Source: Ophioceras dolichostomum
Lineage: Eukaryota; Ascomycota; Sordariomycetes; Magnaporthales; Ophioceraceae
Direction of reading: 5' to 3'
Assembly (NCBI GenBank): GCA_003049485.1
Contig: PYST01000031.1
Span: 124,001-188,000 of the forward strand
Length of the DNA stretch: 64,000 bases
How positions within the stretch are numbered: the stretch's first letter is position 1; every line of letters starts with the position of its first letter. Of this stretch, positions 1-11,751 are shown one piece after another. The position numbers were made by a program, and so were the translations under genes. The notes under the pieces were generated by a model. That model was not told the origin of the DNA and made no database searches. It worked only from the letters and a program-made list of their open reading frames with translations.

Positions 1-811
1 TAACCCGTTCTTGGATTGTTTTGCTAGCATTCCGCTCTTGTTGTTTATTCAGTCTTGGATAACCGGATTCCCGGGTATTTTTATATAATCCCCTTCCTTT
101 TCTTGTCTCTTGTTTGTTATTATACTGTGTTGGTGTGTAGCTGGAGAGTTCGAGAGATTGTAAGATCGAGTCCATCAGCAGCATTCTTGGGCGCCGAAGG
201 GTTTTGGTCCGAACAACAGTCGCATTCGGGAGTTGTCAATGTGTCAGTGTATATAGTCGTTCAAGTATCCCCCTATCCTGCATCTTCAGCAGCGTCAAGT
301 CAGTAGGGAGTCCTAATCAGGTAACGACAGCGTTAACCGACTCGTTTGTATATCTTCTTATCCGTTCCTTCCAGCAGGTAGTTCGTTACCGTACGTCCCT
401 GACTAGGTAGATACCTGGGTAACCCATACATAGATCCAACCTACAAACGATTGATTCTCTTCATAATCTTGTCATATTCCTGGCCCTGCTGAGAGGCGAT
501 TGGCGACCATCTACCTAGACAACACATGCATATATCACGGACGGGTCTACATATATGCTTCACCTCCACCTCTCTCGGGTACCCTCCCAGGAATAATGAG
601 TCGTTACCAGTTATGTATGGAACCAAGAGGGAGACACATAGAGACTTTCCAAAATTAAAGGAGATAACGGAGGCGTCTTATATATCTTAATAATACAACA
701 GACATCTTTGTTACATACACCAATACTGAGACATAAATGACAAGTCGAGGTTCATGCCACTTCGGTATCTAGTAATTTTCTTAATTCTCCCCCTCCATGG
801 GCCCGCCCCCA
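1..811. other. Intergenic, no gene seen
   Basis: No reading frame here resembles a known protein and none has splice signals joining it to a neighbour. The stretch is richer in A and T than the coding regions. It contains short relatives of the ACCTAGGT-type palindromes that recur in other spacers of this window (around 404-420 and 505-515). It lies downstream of the bL9m gene's stop codon. Confidence 0.6.
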
Positions 812-2203
812 TCACGACGATGGCGGCGTCTGACCCGTCTGACTCCTGAACACGGCAAGCTGCGACATGAGCGGATCGGCGGCGACGAGCTCGACGACGC
901 GGCGCAGGGGCTCGACGCGCTTCTTCTCCTTCCCCCCGCCGCCGTCCTGAGGATGAGGCACCTCGATCTGGTAGTCGTACCTGCCGAGCTTGACGATCTT
1001 GCCGCCCTCGGCGACGCCCTCGATCGAGATGTCGTGCTCGCCCAGCACGAGGGGCGTGTCCGGCGCGCCGGTGCGCAGCATCGCGTTGATCCGATCGCGG
1101 AGGTCCTTGTGCGTCACGGAGCCGTATATCTTCGCGCCGCCGCCGCGCCGCGGCTCTTCTTCTTCTGCAGCTAGATGAGGTTGCTCGGCGGGGCGGCCGG
1201 ACACGGTAGCGTTGGAGGGCACCAGCGGCGAGATGGTCGGGGGCGGAGGCGGTGGCGGGGTCAGGTCGAGGCGGTGGATGGCGGAGCTGTGCTGCGGGAT
1301 GATGGTGCAGTAGATCGCTAGGACGGGCGGGATGATGGCCTCGAGCAGCTCGGCGGCTGCCGCTGCCGGGAGGGTCTGCAGATGGATATATCGTGTTGGG
1401 ATCACCTTGTCAGCGGCTGGTCGTCTGTGTGTTTGCACGGTCCTCACGCTGCTACAATTCTTGCACTGCGAGAACGAAGAAGCTTAAGAGGATGGGGCGC
1501 AGGTAATGTGATGGAGAAGGGAGCGGGGAGGGGGGAAGAACGCGACGCGAGCTACGCACATTTGTGTTGAGCTTCGGCGCCGCCACAGCATTCTTAGCTG
1601 GTACTGCCTTAGGCTTAGCTGCTACCTCGGGTTTATCTGCTGCCTGTTTTTGCTTTCCCTTTGTAATCTCCTCGTCGACCACGCGCTTGAGGCCAAAGAA
1701 TGGGTCGCGAGTGCCGATGGCGTCCTTGGTCAGGCCCAGCTCCGCGAACCGCTGTTGGGTCATGTATTCCGCCCGTCCGTTGGGAAGCCACATGTTCCGC
1801 ATCCGGCCGCGGGCCACGCGGAAGATGGAGTCTGTTGTCATTGAGATGGGGTGAGGCACGGATTAGTCTAGGTCGCCTCCTCAAGCTGGACCTCGTCCGT
1901 CGGTCTAATGGCTCGAACGCTCGTCGCGACGCCCCTGGCTCTTAGTACAGCAGGCTATCAGGGGCTGGAAAACGTACGTTTTGGGCCGAAGCCAACGACG
2001 TTGGTGAGAAGGCGCACCACGACGCCCAGGTCCCGTGGCCGGCCCTTGGTTTTCCCTCGAGCCTGGATTAGCGTCATTGGGCTCGCAACCGAGCCGATGG
2101 AGCTGCCCACGCTATTGACGGTGGTGCTGCTGGTGCCATTGCTCGAGCCGAGGCCCCGGCGCAGGCAGCTCAGGCATGTCGGTGATATCCTTGAGAAGGA
2201 CAT
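812..2203 (-). CDS. mrpl50: Mitochondrial large-subunit ribosomal protein bL9m
   Basis: This is a structural protein of the mitochondrial 54S ribosomal subunit, in the bacterial L9 family (yeast MRPL50). The spliced product is about 383 aa from exons 2203-1978, 1831-1560 and 1465-812. The ATG at 2203 opens a Ser/Arg-rich presequence typical of mitochondrial import. The L9 N-domain follows: a stretch reading VVVRLLTNVVGFGPK, interrupted by intron 1, then SIFRVARGRMRNMWLPNGRA, which is the conserved RNA-binding loop and helix. A Lys/Ala-rich linker leads to a C-terminal region with KIYGSVTHKDL, the L9 C-domain signature. Family assignment is firm. The second intron (1559-1466) is the least certain boundary, because the acceptor was chosen only by phase and a CAG. 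No in-frame ATG closer to the conserved domain fits better. Confidence 0.88.
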
Positions 2204-3253
2204 CGTCGTCGTCGTCGCCGCGGTCGCACTCGCCGTTGCGTCCGCTTCGTTCGGGGAGATGGCGTTGTGTGGTGGCACTTTCTGTCCTGTGATGGGCGTT
2301 AATATCCGGGGACTTTTTTTTTCTCTCAGACTTCCGAAGCTGTCATCAAAATGGCACGTCGTGCTTGGCGTGGACCCACCCCACACACGAGAACCCGCCT
2401 GAAGCTCCCCGTGTAAGCTGATTGGTTGGTACCCATCGAAGTGCTGGATGGCTTCGAAAACTTAAAGCAGGTTGTGTTGATTTGTGAGAGTGAATATTCA
2501 CGCATGTATGCGTCCTTTGAAATAGATGGTTCTATTTGTATTCAATGCCATGCATGGCAGTTTTTGGATGGCAATGGGCAGGTTAGACAGCGCTGGCTGA
2601 TATTCGAGGAGGTGTGAGAGGCTGGACTGCGTGCCGATCTAGGTCAGGGAGTCAATCTCTAGGTCGGTAATAAGTCAGCGTGAAAAACTGAAGACAAGAA
2701 AGACGAGCGGGAAGGGGTGTAGTAGAAACTCCCGTGTTGTCCTACTAGCCGTGGTGCTGGGCCAGAGCTTCGCAAATTCAAATGTGTGCTTCTGCCACAA
2801 AATCCCTATCATCGAGGTACTACTACGTAGAAACCCCAGTTCCAAAGACGACGACGCAGGAACAAAAAGACCCAATTAGGTCAACTTACATGCTTTGCAT
2901 GCCATCACTTCAGGTCGGTATCAGGCGCATGTAACTGCTATTCTCTACCAAATCCGTGCATACCTAGGTATCGATGCTTAGTCTCTAATGGTAGCACGTC
3001 GCGGTTGAGCTCTGTCTCGCGAGGACTGCTCGACAGTGTGAGTGGTGGAAGTGGGGTCAGAACTTTTCCCCGCGATGAATTTTCTGAGCTGCTTGGAGCT
3101 CAAGCTCACTCACTTTTTGGAGGCGAGACTCATTCTTGCAACGAGGATCAAAGAAATCGCGCAGACACATCCGGGACTGAAGCCAGTGAACAAGATCATA
3201 GAGAGAAAGAAAAGTGAGAGGCAGAGACAGAGCAACCCAACAGGTCGCCCACC
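2204..3253. promoter_or_regulatory. Divergent spacer between bL9m and ade8
   Basis: This is the presumed shared upstream region of two divergently transcribed genes. It carries an exact 10-bp palindrome TACCTAGGTA at 2961-2970, one of several such words in the spacers of this window. No convincing reading frame or RNA gene is visible. The ade8 start has an ideal context (ACCATGG at 3251-3257). Confidence 0.5.
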
Positions 3254-4100
3254 ATGGCGTCGTCAACCCCATCATCACCAGTGCGCATCGTCGCCATGGC
3301 CAGCGGAAGCGGCACCAACCTCCAAGCGCTCATCGACGCCATCGCCGCCGAGCCGTCCCCCATACCTACGCCGGTGGAGGTCGTGCACCTGATCGTGAAC
3401 CGGAGGCGCGCCTTCGCGGCCGACCGCGCCAGCCGGGCCGGCATCACGTCCGAGTACTTCAACCTGATCGGCGCCGGGTTCCAGAAGGCCGGGGAGAAAG
3501 ACCCGGACGTGCTGGCCGAGGCCCGGGGCAGGTACGACGTCGCGCTCGCGGAGCGCGTGCTCTCCTGCCGGCCCGACCTCGTCGTGCTGCTCGGCTGGAT
3601 GCACGTGTTCACCGAGGCGTTCCTGCGCCCGCTCGAGGCCAAGGGTGTGAGGTGCGTCAACTTGCACCCTGCGCTGCCCGGTACGTTTTACGTTTCCTCT
3701 CTTGTATTGTTTGTTTGTCTGGGTCACACGCATGTCGTGGCCCTCATGAACGACTACTATGTACCACTCTTCACAGAAATGAGTTCATCATTGCCGCTGC
3801 TGCAAAACTAACATCCAAACAACAACGAAAAAAGGCAAATACGACGGCGCGAACGCCCTCGAGCGCGCCTACCAGGACTTTCAGGAGGGCAAGCTGGAGG
3901 GCAACAAGACGGGCTGCATGGTGCACTATGTCATCGCCGAGGTGGACCGGGGCGAGCCCATCCTGATACAGGAGCTCGAGATCCAGCCGGGAGAGCAGCT
4001 CGCCCAGCTGGAGGAGAGGTTACACGCCGCCGAGCATGACATCGTGGTCAAGGCCACGGCGAAGGTGGTGGCCGAGATAGCAGAAGAGAAGTCGAGGTAG
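3254..4100 (+). CDS. ade8: Phosphoribosylglycinamide formyltransferase (GART)
   Basis: The enzyme transfers a formyl group from 10-formyl-THF to GAR, the third step of de novo purine synthesis, in the cytosol. There are two exons, 3254-3680 and 3835-4100, giving 230 aa, close to the usual size of monofunctional fungal Ade8/PurN proteins. Visible motifs are the phosphate-binding SGSGTNLQALID near residue 17, the catalytic NLHPALPG (Asn and His) split by the intron, and the later HYVIAEVDRGEPI segment carrying the catalytic Asp. Exon 1 ends with one base of the Gly codon and exon 2 resumes GKYDGANA, as in the family. The start lies in a perfect ACCATGG context. The gene is divergent from bL9m and convergent with arg-3. 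The symbol follows the S. cerevisiae gene. Confidence 0.95.
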
Positions 4101-4786
4101 CTGATGATTATTGGTTCTTCTTGCTTTTTTCTCACTCTCGATGGTAGACCGGTAGCTTTAAAAACCAGTGAGATGGAAGTGGCATTCTGATCTTCATTGG
4201 TGATGAATGCAAGTTCACCAAACCTTTCCAATATGACCACAAGATGAGGTAGTCTGAGGTAGTCTGATTGTTCATGGATGGTATCAACCTCGAGTAAGAT
4301 TCCTTAGCTTAACTTTTCATATTCGGAAAACTCCAACGAAAGAAACCAAGATAGGTACCTACTTAACGAACATTGATAGAAGCACACATCGGTACAATCA
4401 GTCCAATCCAGAACAAGCGACGAAGAATCAAAAAAATCGCCAAACGAACAAGCTCCCAAGCCAAAATGTGAAATGAACAGATAGAAGCGATTTTTTGTCG
4501 GTTTTGTCTTTGCCTCGCGCCCATCCCTATTTTCTTTCTTCCTTTCCAACCTCTCTTCCTTCATCCCCTTTCCCTTAATAGGGTCGGTTAGGGTTGGTAT
4601 CAAACTCCCGTGTTTTCTTTCATTGTGCTATTGTGTCAGCGCCAACGCCGGGTGCTAAGCTGTGCATCGCTTCGCTAGTGATATATGCCTCTCCTTGTTT
4701 TCAAACTCCACTTCTTTTGGGTTGCTCACACACAATACGCCCTCCCCTCTCTCCTCCCTCTGGAGATACATCGATCGATCTGAGCT
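4101..4786. other. Convergent 3' spacer, no gene seen
   Basis: This stretch holds the 3' ends of ade8 and arg-3. It contains an AGGTACCT palindrome near 4353-4360 and T/A-rich runs compatible with 3' processing. No gene is supported. Confidence 0.55.
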
Positions 4787-7700
4787 TTACAGAGGCTTGC
4801 CGCCAATGAACTCGGACCAGCGGCGAACCTCGGTGGGGATGCCGCCATGACGGGGTAACTTTTTGCTCATGCACTCGGCGAAGAGCATGGCGGTCTGCGG
4901 CTCCATGAAGAGCGGGATGCCGAAATCGACGGCGTTACGACCTATTAAGGGCAAAAGGCAAGTTTGAGTTAGGAATATGCTGGCTGCCATATAAACCAAC
5001 GAAGCAAATGATTGGGGAGGGGGAGAGGGAGGAAAAAAAACATACGCATGATATAGTCGACATCCTTGGTGGTCTTCGCCCGGGTCAGAGCCAGGTTGAA
5101 GACGCCCTTGATGTTATGGCTCTGGAACGCCTCCCGCAGCGCCACCTTGTCCTCGGGCAGCGAGATTTTCTGCACCGACACGCCGCCCTTGGCCTCCCTC
5201 TCGACGAACGCCTTGACGTCGTCCTCGGCCGCGAAGAACTTGTAGCCGAGCGGGCTGAGGTGGTCGACGACCGTCGTCAGCCAGTTCCTGTCGGTCTGGC
5301 CGCCGAGCAGGATGCCCTCTCCCGGCTCCGGCACCCGGAAGTTCATGGTCGACTGCACCGACGCCCAGTAGGCGTCGACCAGGTCCTTCCCGAAGCAGGC
5401 CATCTCGCCGGTCGAGGACATCTCGACGCCCAGGAACGGGTCGCAGCCGGCCAGGCGCGTCCAGCTGAACTGCGGGACCTTGGTCGCCACGTAGTCCCGG
5501 GGGATCTTCATCAGGTCGACGGGCTCGGGCACGTCCTTGTCGAGCAGCGCCTTGGTGGCGACGTCGACGAAGTTCACGCCGAGGACCTTGGACACGAACG
5601 GGAATGACCGGGAGGCGCGCAGGTTGCACTCGATGACTCGAAGTTTCGGCTTCCCACCAGGGTTGTCGGCCTTGATTATTTGCATGTTGAAGGGACCGGT
5701 GATGTTCCACGCCTTCGCGACCCTCTGAGCAATGTCCTTCACCCGCTCCATAGTCTCCTTATCGACGCCAACTGGTGGGAGCACTAGAGTGGCATCGCCG
5801 GAGTGCACACCAGCCTGTTCAAGATGTTGAGGTTAATTCAAAATACTTGTGATAGCGCTGGCTTAAGGGATATCGGAGAGGAATCACTTACCTGCTCGAC
5901 GTGAGAGGACACGGCGTGGACCAGAAGATTGCCCTTGGAAGCGACACCATCGACGTCGATCTCCTGAGCGCCCTCGATGAACTTGCTGATAACAACGGGA
6001 TGCTCGGGCGTAACCGAGGCAGCAGCCTCGAGCTTCTCGGCCAACTCTTCCGGACTCCTGATGACGGTCATGGCAGCACCGGACAGGACGTAACTCGGCC
6101 GGACAAGGACGGGATATCCGACCTCCTCAGCGAATACCTTGGCCTCCTCCGTCGAGGTCAGCTCAGCCCATTCGGGCTGGTCGATGCCGATGCTATCGAG
6201 GATTTCCGAAAACTTTTTCCGGTCCTCGGCCTTGTCGATACTGTTTAACAATTAGTTAGAGAAGGGATCAAAATGAGCAAGGGGCAGAGAGGGGACATCA
6301 GGAACAGAAGGTGAGACATACTCCTTAGGATCAGTTCCAAGAATCTTGGCGCCGCCGACCTCTTGAAGCTTGAGGGCGATATTCTGGGGCAGCTGTCCGC
6401 CGAAACCGACCACGGCAGCCTTCGCGCCTTCGAGCTCGTAGATATCCATGGTCCTCTCGTAGCTGAGCTCCTCGAAGTATAGCCTGTCGGCGACGTCGAA
6501 GTCGGTAGAGTACGTCTCGGGGTTGTAGTTGATCATCACAGTCTTCTCGCCACTGCTGCGAATTCCTTTAGTGGCCGAAACAGCACACCAGTCGAACTCA
6601 ACTGAGCTACCGATGCGGTAGACGCCGCTGCCAAGGACGACTGTTCCTTGGTCGTCAAACACAACATCGTGAGAGGACGCGTTATAAGTCTGAAAAGTGA
6701 ATTGGGTGTGTTAGCAAAGTGTCCTATCGCAGAGCACCGTTAGGTTGATACAGACGCATGGAAGGAGTAACTCACGCAGTAGAGGTAGTTCGTTGATGCT
6801 GGGAACTCAGCAGCCAGAGTATCGATCCTCTTGACGAAGGGGGTGACACCAAGCTTCTTGCGGTGCGCCCGGACATCCTGCTCGGTGCACTTTACACCGC
6901 CAACACCCAGGGCGAGGGCAATCTGCTGATCCGAGAAGCCGAGCTGCTTGGCCCTGAGGACCTTCTCCTTCCTAAGAGACTCCAGCGAGGGGGCCGATTC
7001 AAGTTCCCTCGCGAGGTCGACAATGTTCTGGAGTTTGTAGAGGAACCAGCTATGCCCGAGATAAAATAGTCAGCATGGGTATGCTGTTAGGGTAAATTGA
7101 AAAAAGAGGGGTGGCGGCGCTGTACCGGTCGATCTTGGTCAGCGCATGAACCTGGTCGACGCTGTAGCCCTCGTGCACCATCGCATGGCTGACTGCCAGC
7201 CAGCGTCGGTCCGTAGGGTTCTGAAGCTCCAGGTCCAGGTCCTCAAACTTCTCTGCGCGTTTCGGGTTGTACCAGCCGGGGTACTTCGGGTCGACCATTC
7301 GGACGGCCTTCTGAACAGCTTCCTCAAAAGTGCGACCAATAGCCATGACCTCACCAACCGACTTCATGGAGGAACCGATCGACCTAGGAGGAGTTAGCAT
7401 ACTATTCATCAGGTTTTCATCCGGTATTAGAATTTCCAGACGTTCTTACCTTCCGACATGCTGGAATTTGCTGAGATCCCATCGAGGCTGCTTCACTACG
7501 ACATAGTCCAACGAAGGCTCGAAGTTTCTGTTGCAGAATTAGTAAAACTGCGACTTTGGCAAAGAAAACCAGAGGCTGGTATTTTTGAGTAGCTGAACAT
7601 ACGCTGTGGTTGTCTAGAGAGGTTGGGCACAGAGAGCATGTTAGCGGTCGATTTGGCTGGATGAACCCAAAGGTTGAGACTTGGCATCTCAACTCAGGGG

Positions 7701-9579
7701 CCAGGGGTAAGACTAAGCCTCAGCACGGCGCTTCCAAAAAACTAACCTTCGTAACAGCATTAGGGAGCGTAGGGAGAGCGTTTCCCAGACCGATCTGAGC
7801 AGATGTCGTTAGAGTCTATTTAAGTGAAATTTTCATTCAAAATTCGGGTAAGAACGAACCTTGGCTGCAGTGTAGGCAAGCGGGTACCCGGTGGCCTTGG
7901 AAGCGAGTGCCGATGACCGAGAAAGACGGGCGTTGACCTCGATGACACGGTAGTCCAGTCCATCAGGCTGCAGGGCGTACTGGACGTTGCACTCGCCCAC
8001 GACACCGAGATGGCGCACAATTTTGATAGCCGCGGAGCGAACTTCAGACTGTTAGCCTGTTGCGTTTGCCCGTTGTGAGAGCACGCACGTTCTAACATGG
8101 ACTTACGCATGTGGTACTCCTCATCAGAAAGGGTCTGTGAAGGCGCAACGACAATCGAATCGCCGGTGTGGATTCCAAGAGGGTCGAAGTTCTCCATATC
8201 TGACCTCCTGCGTTAGTCTTGATATTCGATACCAGCAGGCTACCTCGCCAGTGTTCCATTTGGGCAAGACTCACTGCACACCGTGATGCAGTTGTTCTCG
8301 GCATCCCGGACGACTTCGTACTCAACCTCTTTCCAGCCCTTCAAGCTCTTCTCAACTAAGATCTGTGGTGACAGAGTCAAACTCCTGGCGGCCATTTGTT
8401 TCAACTTCATAAGCCAAATTTGTTAGTCGAAGTATTCGAGCCCGGAGGAAATTTCGGTGGTACGCGCTGCTTAGAGAGGCCATCAGGTCATCCTTACCTC
8501 CTCCCGGTTGTTGGCGAAGCCGCTTCCCAGACCACCGAGTGCATAAGCAGCACGGACAATGATTGGGTAGCCAATCTTCTCGGCAGCCTCGAGAGCTGCG
8601 TCGACAGTCTCAACGGCGATGGACTTGGCAATGGGGATGTTGATCTCCTCTAGAGCCCTCGCAAAGAGGTCACGGTCCTATACGGCGGTCAGTAACCCAT
8701 GTCACGCTACCATAGGCCGCCATTGGAGGAGAGTGGTCTTCTTCCTCGATGGGCAGCTCCCGAAAGAGCCGTTCGAAAAAGCTCCAAGCATACCTCACTG
8801 AGTTCAAGGGTCTGCACGCTGGTGCCCAGAACCTTGACGCCATACTTGGCAAGGATCCCACGGTTGTGGAGTTCTACGCCGAGATTCAGGGCAGTCTGTC
8901 CACCGTACGCCAGGAAGATGCCATCGGGACGCTCGCGCTCGAAGATATACTCGCAGTACTCGGCGGTCACGGGCAGGTAGTAGACCTCATCGGCGAGAGA
9001 GTGGTTGGTCTGGATGGTCGCAATGTTGGGGTTCAGGAGGACGGAGGCGATGCCAGCCTCCTTGAGGGCCTTGAGAGCTTGGGAACCTGCAATTGCAAGT
9101 ATAGGAGATCCATAGAGGTGAGCATGGCGAAAGGAAGAAGTCGAAGTGAAGCTATACCAAGAGTACCCTCTCTACCCCTGCATCCCCTATGACTCATACT
9201 GGTTTATAGGGCACGAACCTGAGTAGTCGAACTCCCCTGCCTGGCCAATGGCAAGACCACCGCTTCCTACAACGAGCACCTTCTTGATATCCGTTGGGTG
9301 TTGCTTCAGGATCGAGCTGGGCAGGTTCCGGAGGTACGAGTTGGCGTCCGGGGCCGGCTGGGCTAGCGCAGCTGCGGTCGCCGCGAAGAGCCGCTTCGGG
9401 ACAACGAACTTCGAATTAGAGCTCGACGGGAAGGGTGTCCTCTGAAGGGAAGGGCTCGCAGCCAAGCGGGAAAAGGCCCTCGTGGTGCGAGGAAGCGTCG
9501 AGGTTGGTGATAGTGCCCGCTGTCCTGACCGAAGCAGGGCCGCCGGGGCCCGGCTCGCCAGCCTGGTGGACAACAGCAT
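4787..9579 (-). CDS. arg-3: Arginine-specific carbamoyl-phosphate synthase, large chain
   Basis: This is the ammonia-using subunit of the mitochondrial arginine-pathway CPSase (N. crassa arg-3, yeast CPA2). It makes carbamoyl phosphate from two ATP, bicarbonate and the ammonia delivered by the small subunit. The product is about 1168 aa from 15 exons: 9579-9219, 9086-8794, 8677-8498, 8362-8275, 8199-8107, 8041-7860, 7794-7747, 7613-7603, 7527-7450, 7383-7126, 7049-6776, 6689-6322, 6240-5892, 5814-5046, 4941-4787. A presequence rich in Arg, Ser and Ala (about 60 aa) precedes VLVVGSGGLAIGQAGEF. Two ATP-grasp halves follow, with MENFDPLGIHTGDSIVVAPS and VNARLSRSSALASKATGYP in the first and HSGDATLVLPP and RASRSFPFVSK in the second. 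A C-terminal allosteric-type domain ends the protein. Exon 8 is only 11 nt, and its inclusion is required to give TKTTTANFEPSLDY. A perfect Gcn4/CPC1 palindrome lies in intron 1. The pyrimidine-pathway enzyme is a multidomain fusion; this free-standing chain with a transit peptide fits the arginine enzyme. Confidence 0.95.
9189..9197. promoter_or_regulatory. Perfect Gcn4/CPC1 palindrome in arg-3 intron 1
   Basis: The word ATGACTCAT is the optimal Gcn4-type (CPC1 in Neurospora) binding site. It sits inside intron 1 of arg-3, about 380 nt downstream of the start codon. Amino-acid biosynthetic genes are the classic targets of this factor. By chance about 0.5 copies of this 9-mer, counting both strands, are expected in 64 kb, so function is plausible but unproven. 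Confidence 0.4.
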
Positions 9580-10598
9580 GACCGGCGAGGGGGGAAGCTG
9601 AGCTGAGGAGCTAGCTTAGCTGCTATAACTTCTTGTTTTCTCTCCCCAATTGAACAACGAAAAAGGCACGAGAAGAAAGGCTCAGGAGTAGAATATCTTC
9701 GAGGATATTTCAGGTCCCAGATTGGCCCAATTGCTCTCCTGGACTGGGATTGCGAACTTTGGAACTTCGCAAGGGAGCTTTCGAGATAGAAGATTCACTG
9801 GGTTGGTCCGTGAGCGGAGAAGTAGATTGGACGAGCTCCAAGCGGGTTCCAAAGTTGCGTGACCACCTGAGAGGGAAAAAAAAAGTTTTACAAAGCTATG
9901 ATAAGATAACGTGAGTGAAAATATCGACGAAGTCGGAGTCACCGCTCTCTCAACGACTCAACAGTACTAACTGTTAACCAACAAGCCAAGCAAGCCCTTC
10001 CTAAAAACAAAATGGGGACGCCCTAATAAAATGTTGTTTTCGATCCATCTCCGGGGGTCAGAGGTCAGAGTGCAATGACCTGGATTTCCGCATTGCCATT
10101 ATCTGAGTGTCAATTGGGGTCCCGGCAATGGGTGATGGGAATTTGCATGCTGACGATCATGGCAAAGTTTTGGAGAGCTCTGAAAGAGGCTTTTGTCCGG
10201 TGCAACAGCTTTGCCGTTATGGCCTTCCGTCCAAACTTTCGCCCCGTTACGAGGCAGGTCCGTGGAATTCTAACGTGAGGGCCCAATCACGTTCATTCTC
10301 GACCGTCTGGTCACTGTCGGACCACCACCGTTTTACGGGACGGCAGTACCCCTCAGTCCGGTCCCCCTCCGACCCCGCAGTGAAGCTTGCGTAAAAGTTA
10401 CATGCGCATCGAATTGATGAGGGGCAGTTCGCTGACCACGCGATCGAGCTCTGATACCAAAACAAAACATCTGTCCCTCTTCTCACGATCCTCCTTGCTT
10501 TACTTTATTTTTTGCATGCAGGCGGTTTCAGTTCTTGGATAAGATTGCAGACAAATCACCTAAGGCTTTTATCGTCGCGTACTTTCACGATATTCACA
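9580..10598. promoter_or_regulatory. Divergent promoter region, arg-3 / tma22
   Basis: This 1-kb spacer separates two head-to-head genes. Two one-mismatch relatives of the Gcn4/CPC1 site TGA(C/G)TCA occur at 9935-9941 (GGAGTCA) and 9954-9960 (CGACTCA), 355-380 bp upstream of the arg-3 ATG. No reading frame in the spacer is credible. Confidence 0.45.
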
Positions 10599-11475
10599 AT
10601 GACAGAGGCAGACCTGCCGAGCGAGCCCCAGGCACGTGTTGTAGTTTACTGTGGAGGTTCGTCAGACCCCCTATATCGAGCTCTCGAGCTCTATCTCATA
10701 CTTATACGTTCTCTAACCCCGGTTCTTGCTTCCAACTATAGTGTGCACATTGCCACCCGAGGTACGGAACGTTGTGCTTTCCCTGTTTCCCTAATGTCGC
10801 ACCGACCGACTGACCGAACCGTCGGCCACGTACTGTGCTTGCCCTGTGACAAAGGCACATAACTTACACTACATACGGACAGTACTGCGAGTATGGCGGC
10901 ACCGTCAAAAAGTGCCAGGAGTGGCTAGAGAAGAGCCATGCGGACATGTACGCCAGAATATGGTCTCCAGAAGCCCTAGAGGCCGCAACCGCGTCTCTCT
11001 CAGTTGAAGCCCAACAACGCGCCGAGAAGGACGCCAAGAAGAAAGCGGCGAAGGCCGAGGCCGCGGAGCAGAAGCAAGCCGACAAGCGGGCCAAGAGCGT
11101 GGTGACCGTCAAGAGGATCGAGCGGAACAAGCGCAAGTTCGTCACTTCAGTGTCCGGCCTCGAGGCGTTTGGCCTGGATCTCAAGAAGGTCAGTAAGAGA
11201 AGAGGATTCCCAGCCCGGATCAGGTCGAGAGCAGCGCCAAGCTGACGCACCAGAACTAACCCACGCCGTTTATGTAGGTGGCCAAGGAGTTCGGGAAGAA
11301 GTTCGCCACGGGTAGTTCCGTGACCAAGGTCCCCAGCGGAGGCGAGGAGATTGTTGTGCAGGGCGACGTGAGCGAAGAGATCGAGGAGTTCCTGATAGAG
11401 AAGTACAAGGAAATCCCCGAAGACAACATCGAGCTGGTCGAAGACAAGAAGAAGAAGGCCGCTAGCGCCGGCTAG
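10599..11475 (+). CDS. tma22: DENR/Tma22 translation recycling factor
   Basis: Density-regulated protein partners with MCT-1/Tma20. The pair removes deacylated tRNA from post-termination 40S subunits and supports reinitiation. The product is about 193 aa from exons 10599-10656, 10742-10761, 10883-11188 and 11278-11475. The N-terminus gives VVVYCGVCTLPPEYCEY, the paired-Cys zinc-binding motif of the family, but only when the 20-nt exon 2 is spliced in. A Lys/Ala-rich linker follows (AEKDAKKKAAKAEAAEQKQA). The C-terminal SUI1 domain runs from VVTVKRIERNKRKFVT through GLDLKKVAKEFGKKFATGSS and IVVQGDVSEEIEEFL. Length and domain order match fungal Tma22. The ATG at 10599 is the first in the transcript-proximal region that opens the correct frame. 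Confidence 0.93.
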
Positions 11476-11751
11476 GTAGGGTAAGAATAGAACAAGGGGG
11501 AATTGTTTTGGTCCGTGTTACGCACATCTACAAGAAACACAGACAGCTATTATTCCCAAACATGCCGTGAACAAAACAGCCATAAACAACACCATCAAAG
11601 GAAGAAAAGCCCAGAAAATCAACAGCGAAACAACAAGACTCCTGAACCATGACCCGTCCCAGTCCCCGGAGAGCACCCTGTTCCCATGACAAATTCACAC
11701 CGCCCTCCCGTTGCTACGAACGCATGAATGCACTCTATATGCTCGCCCAAA

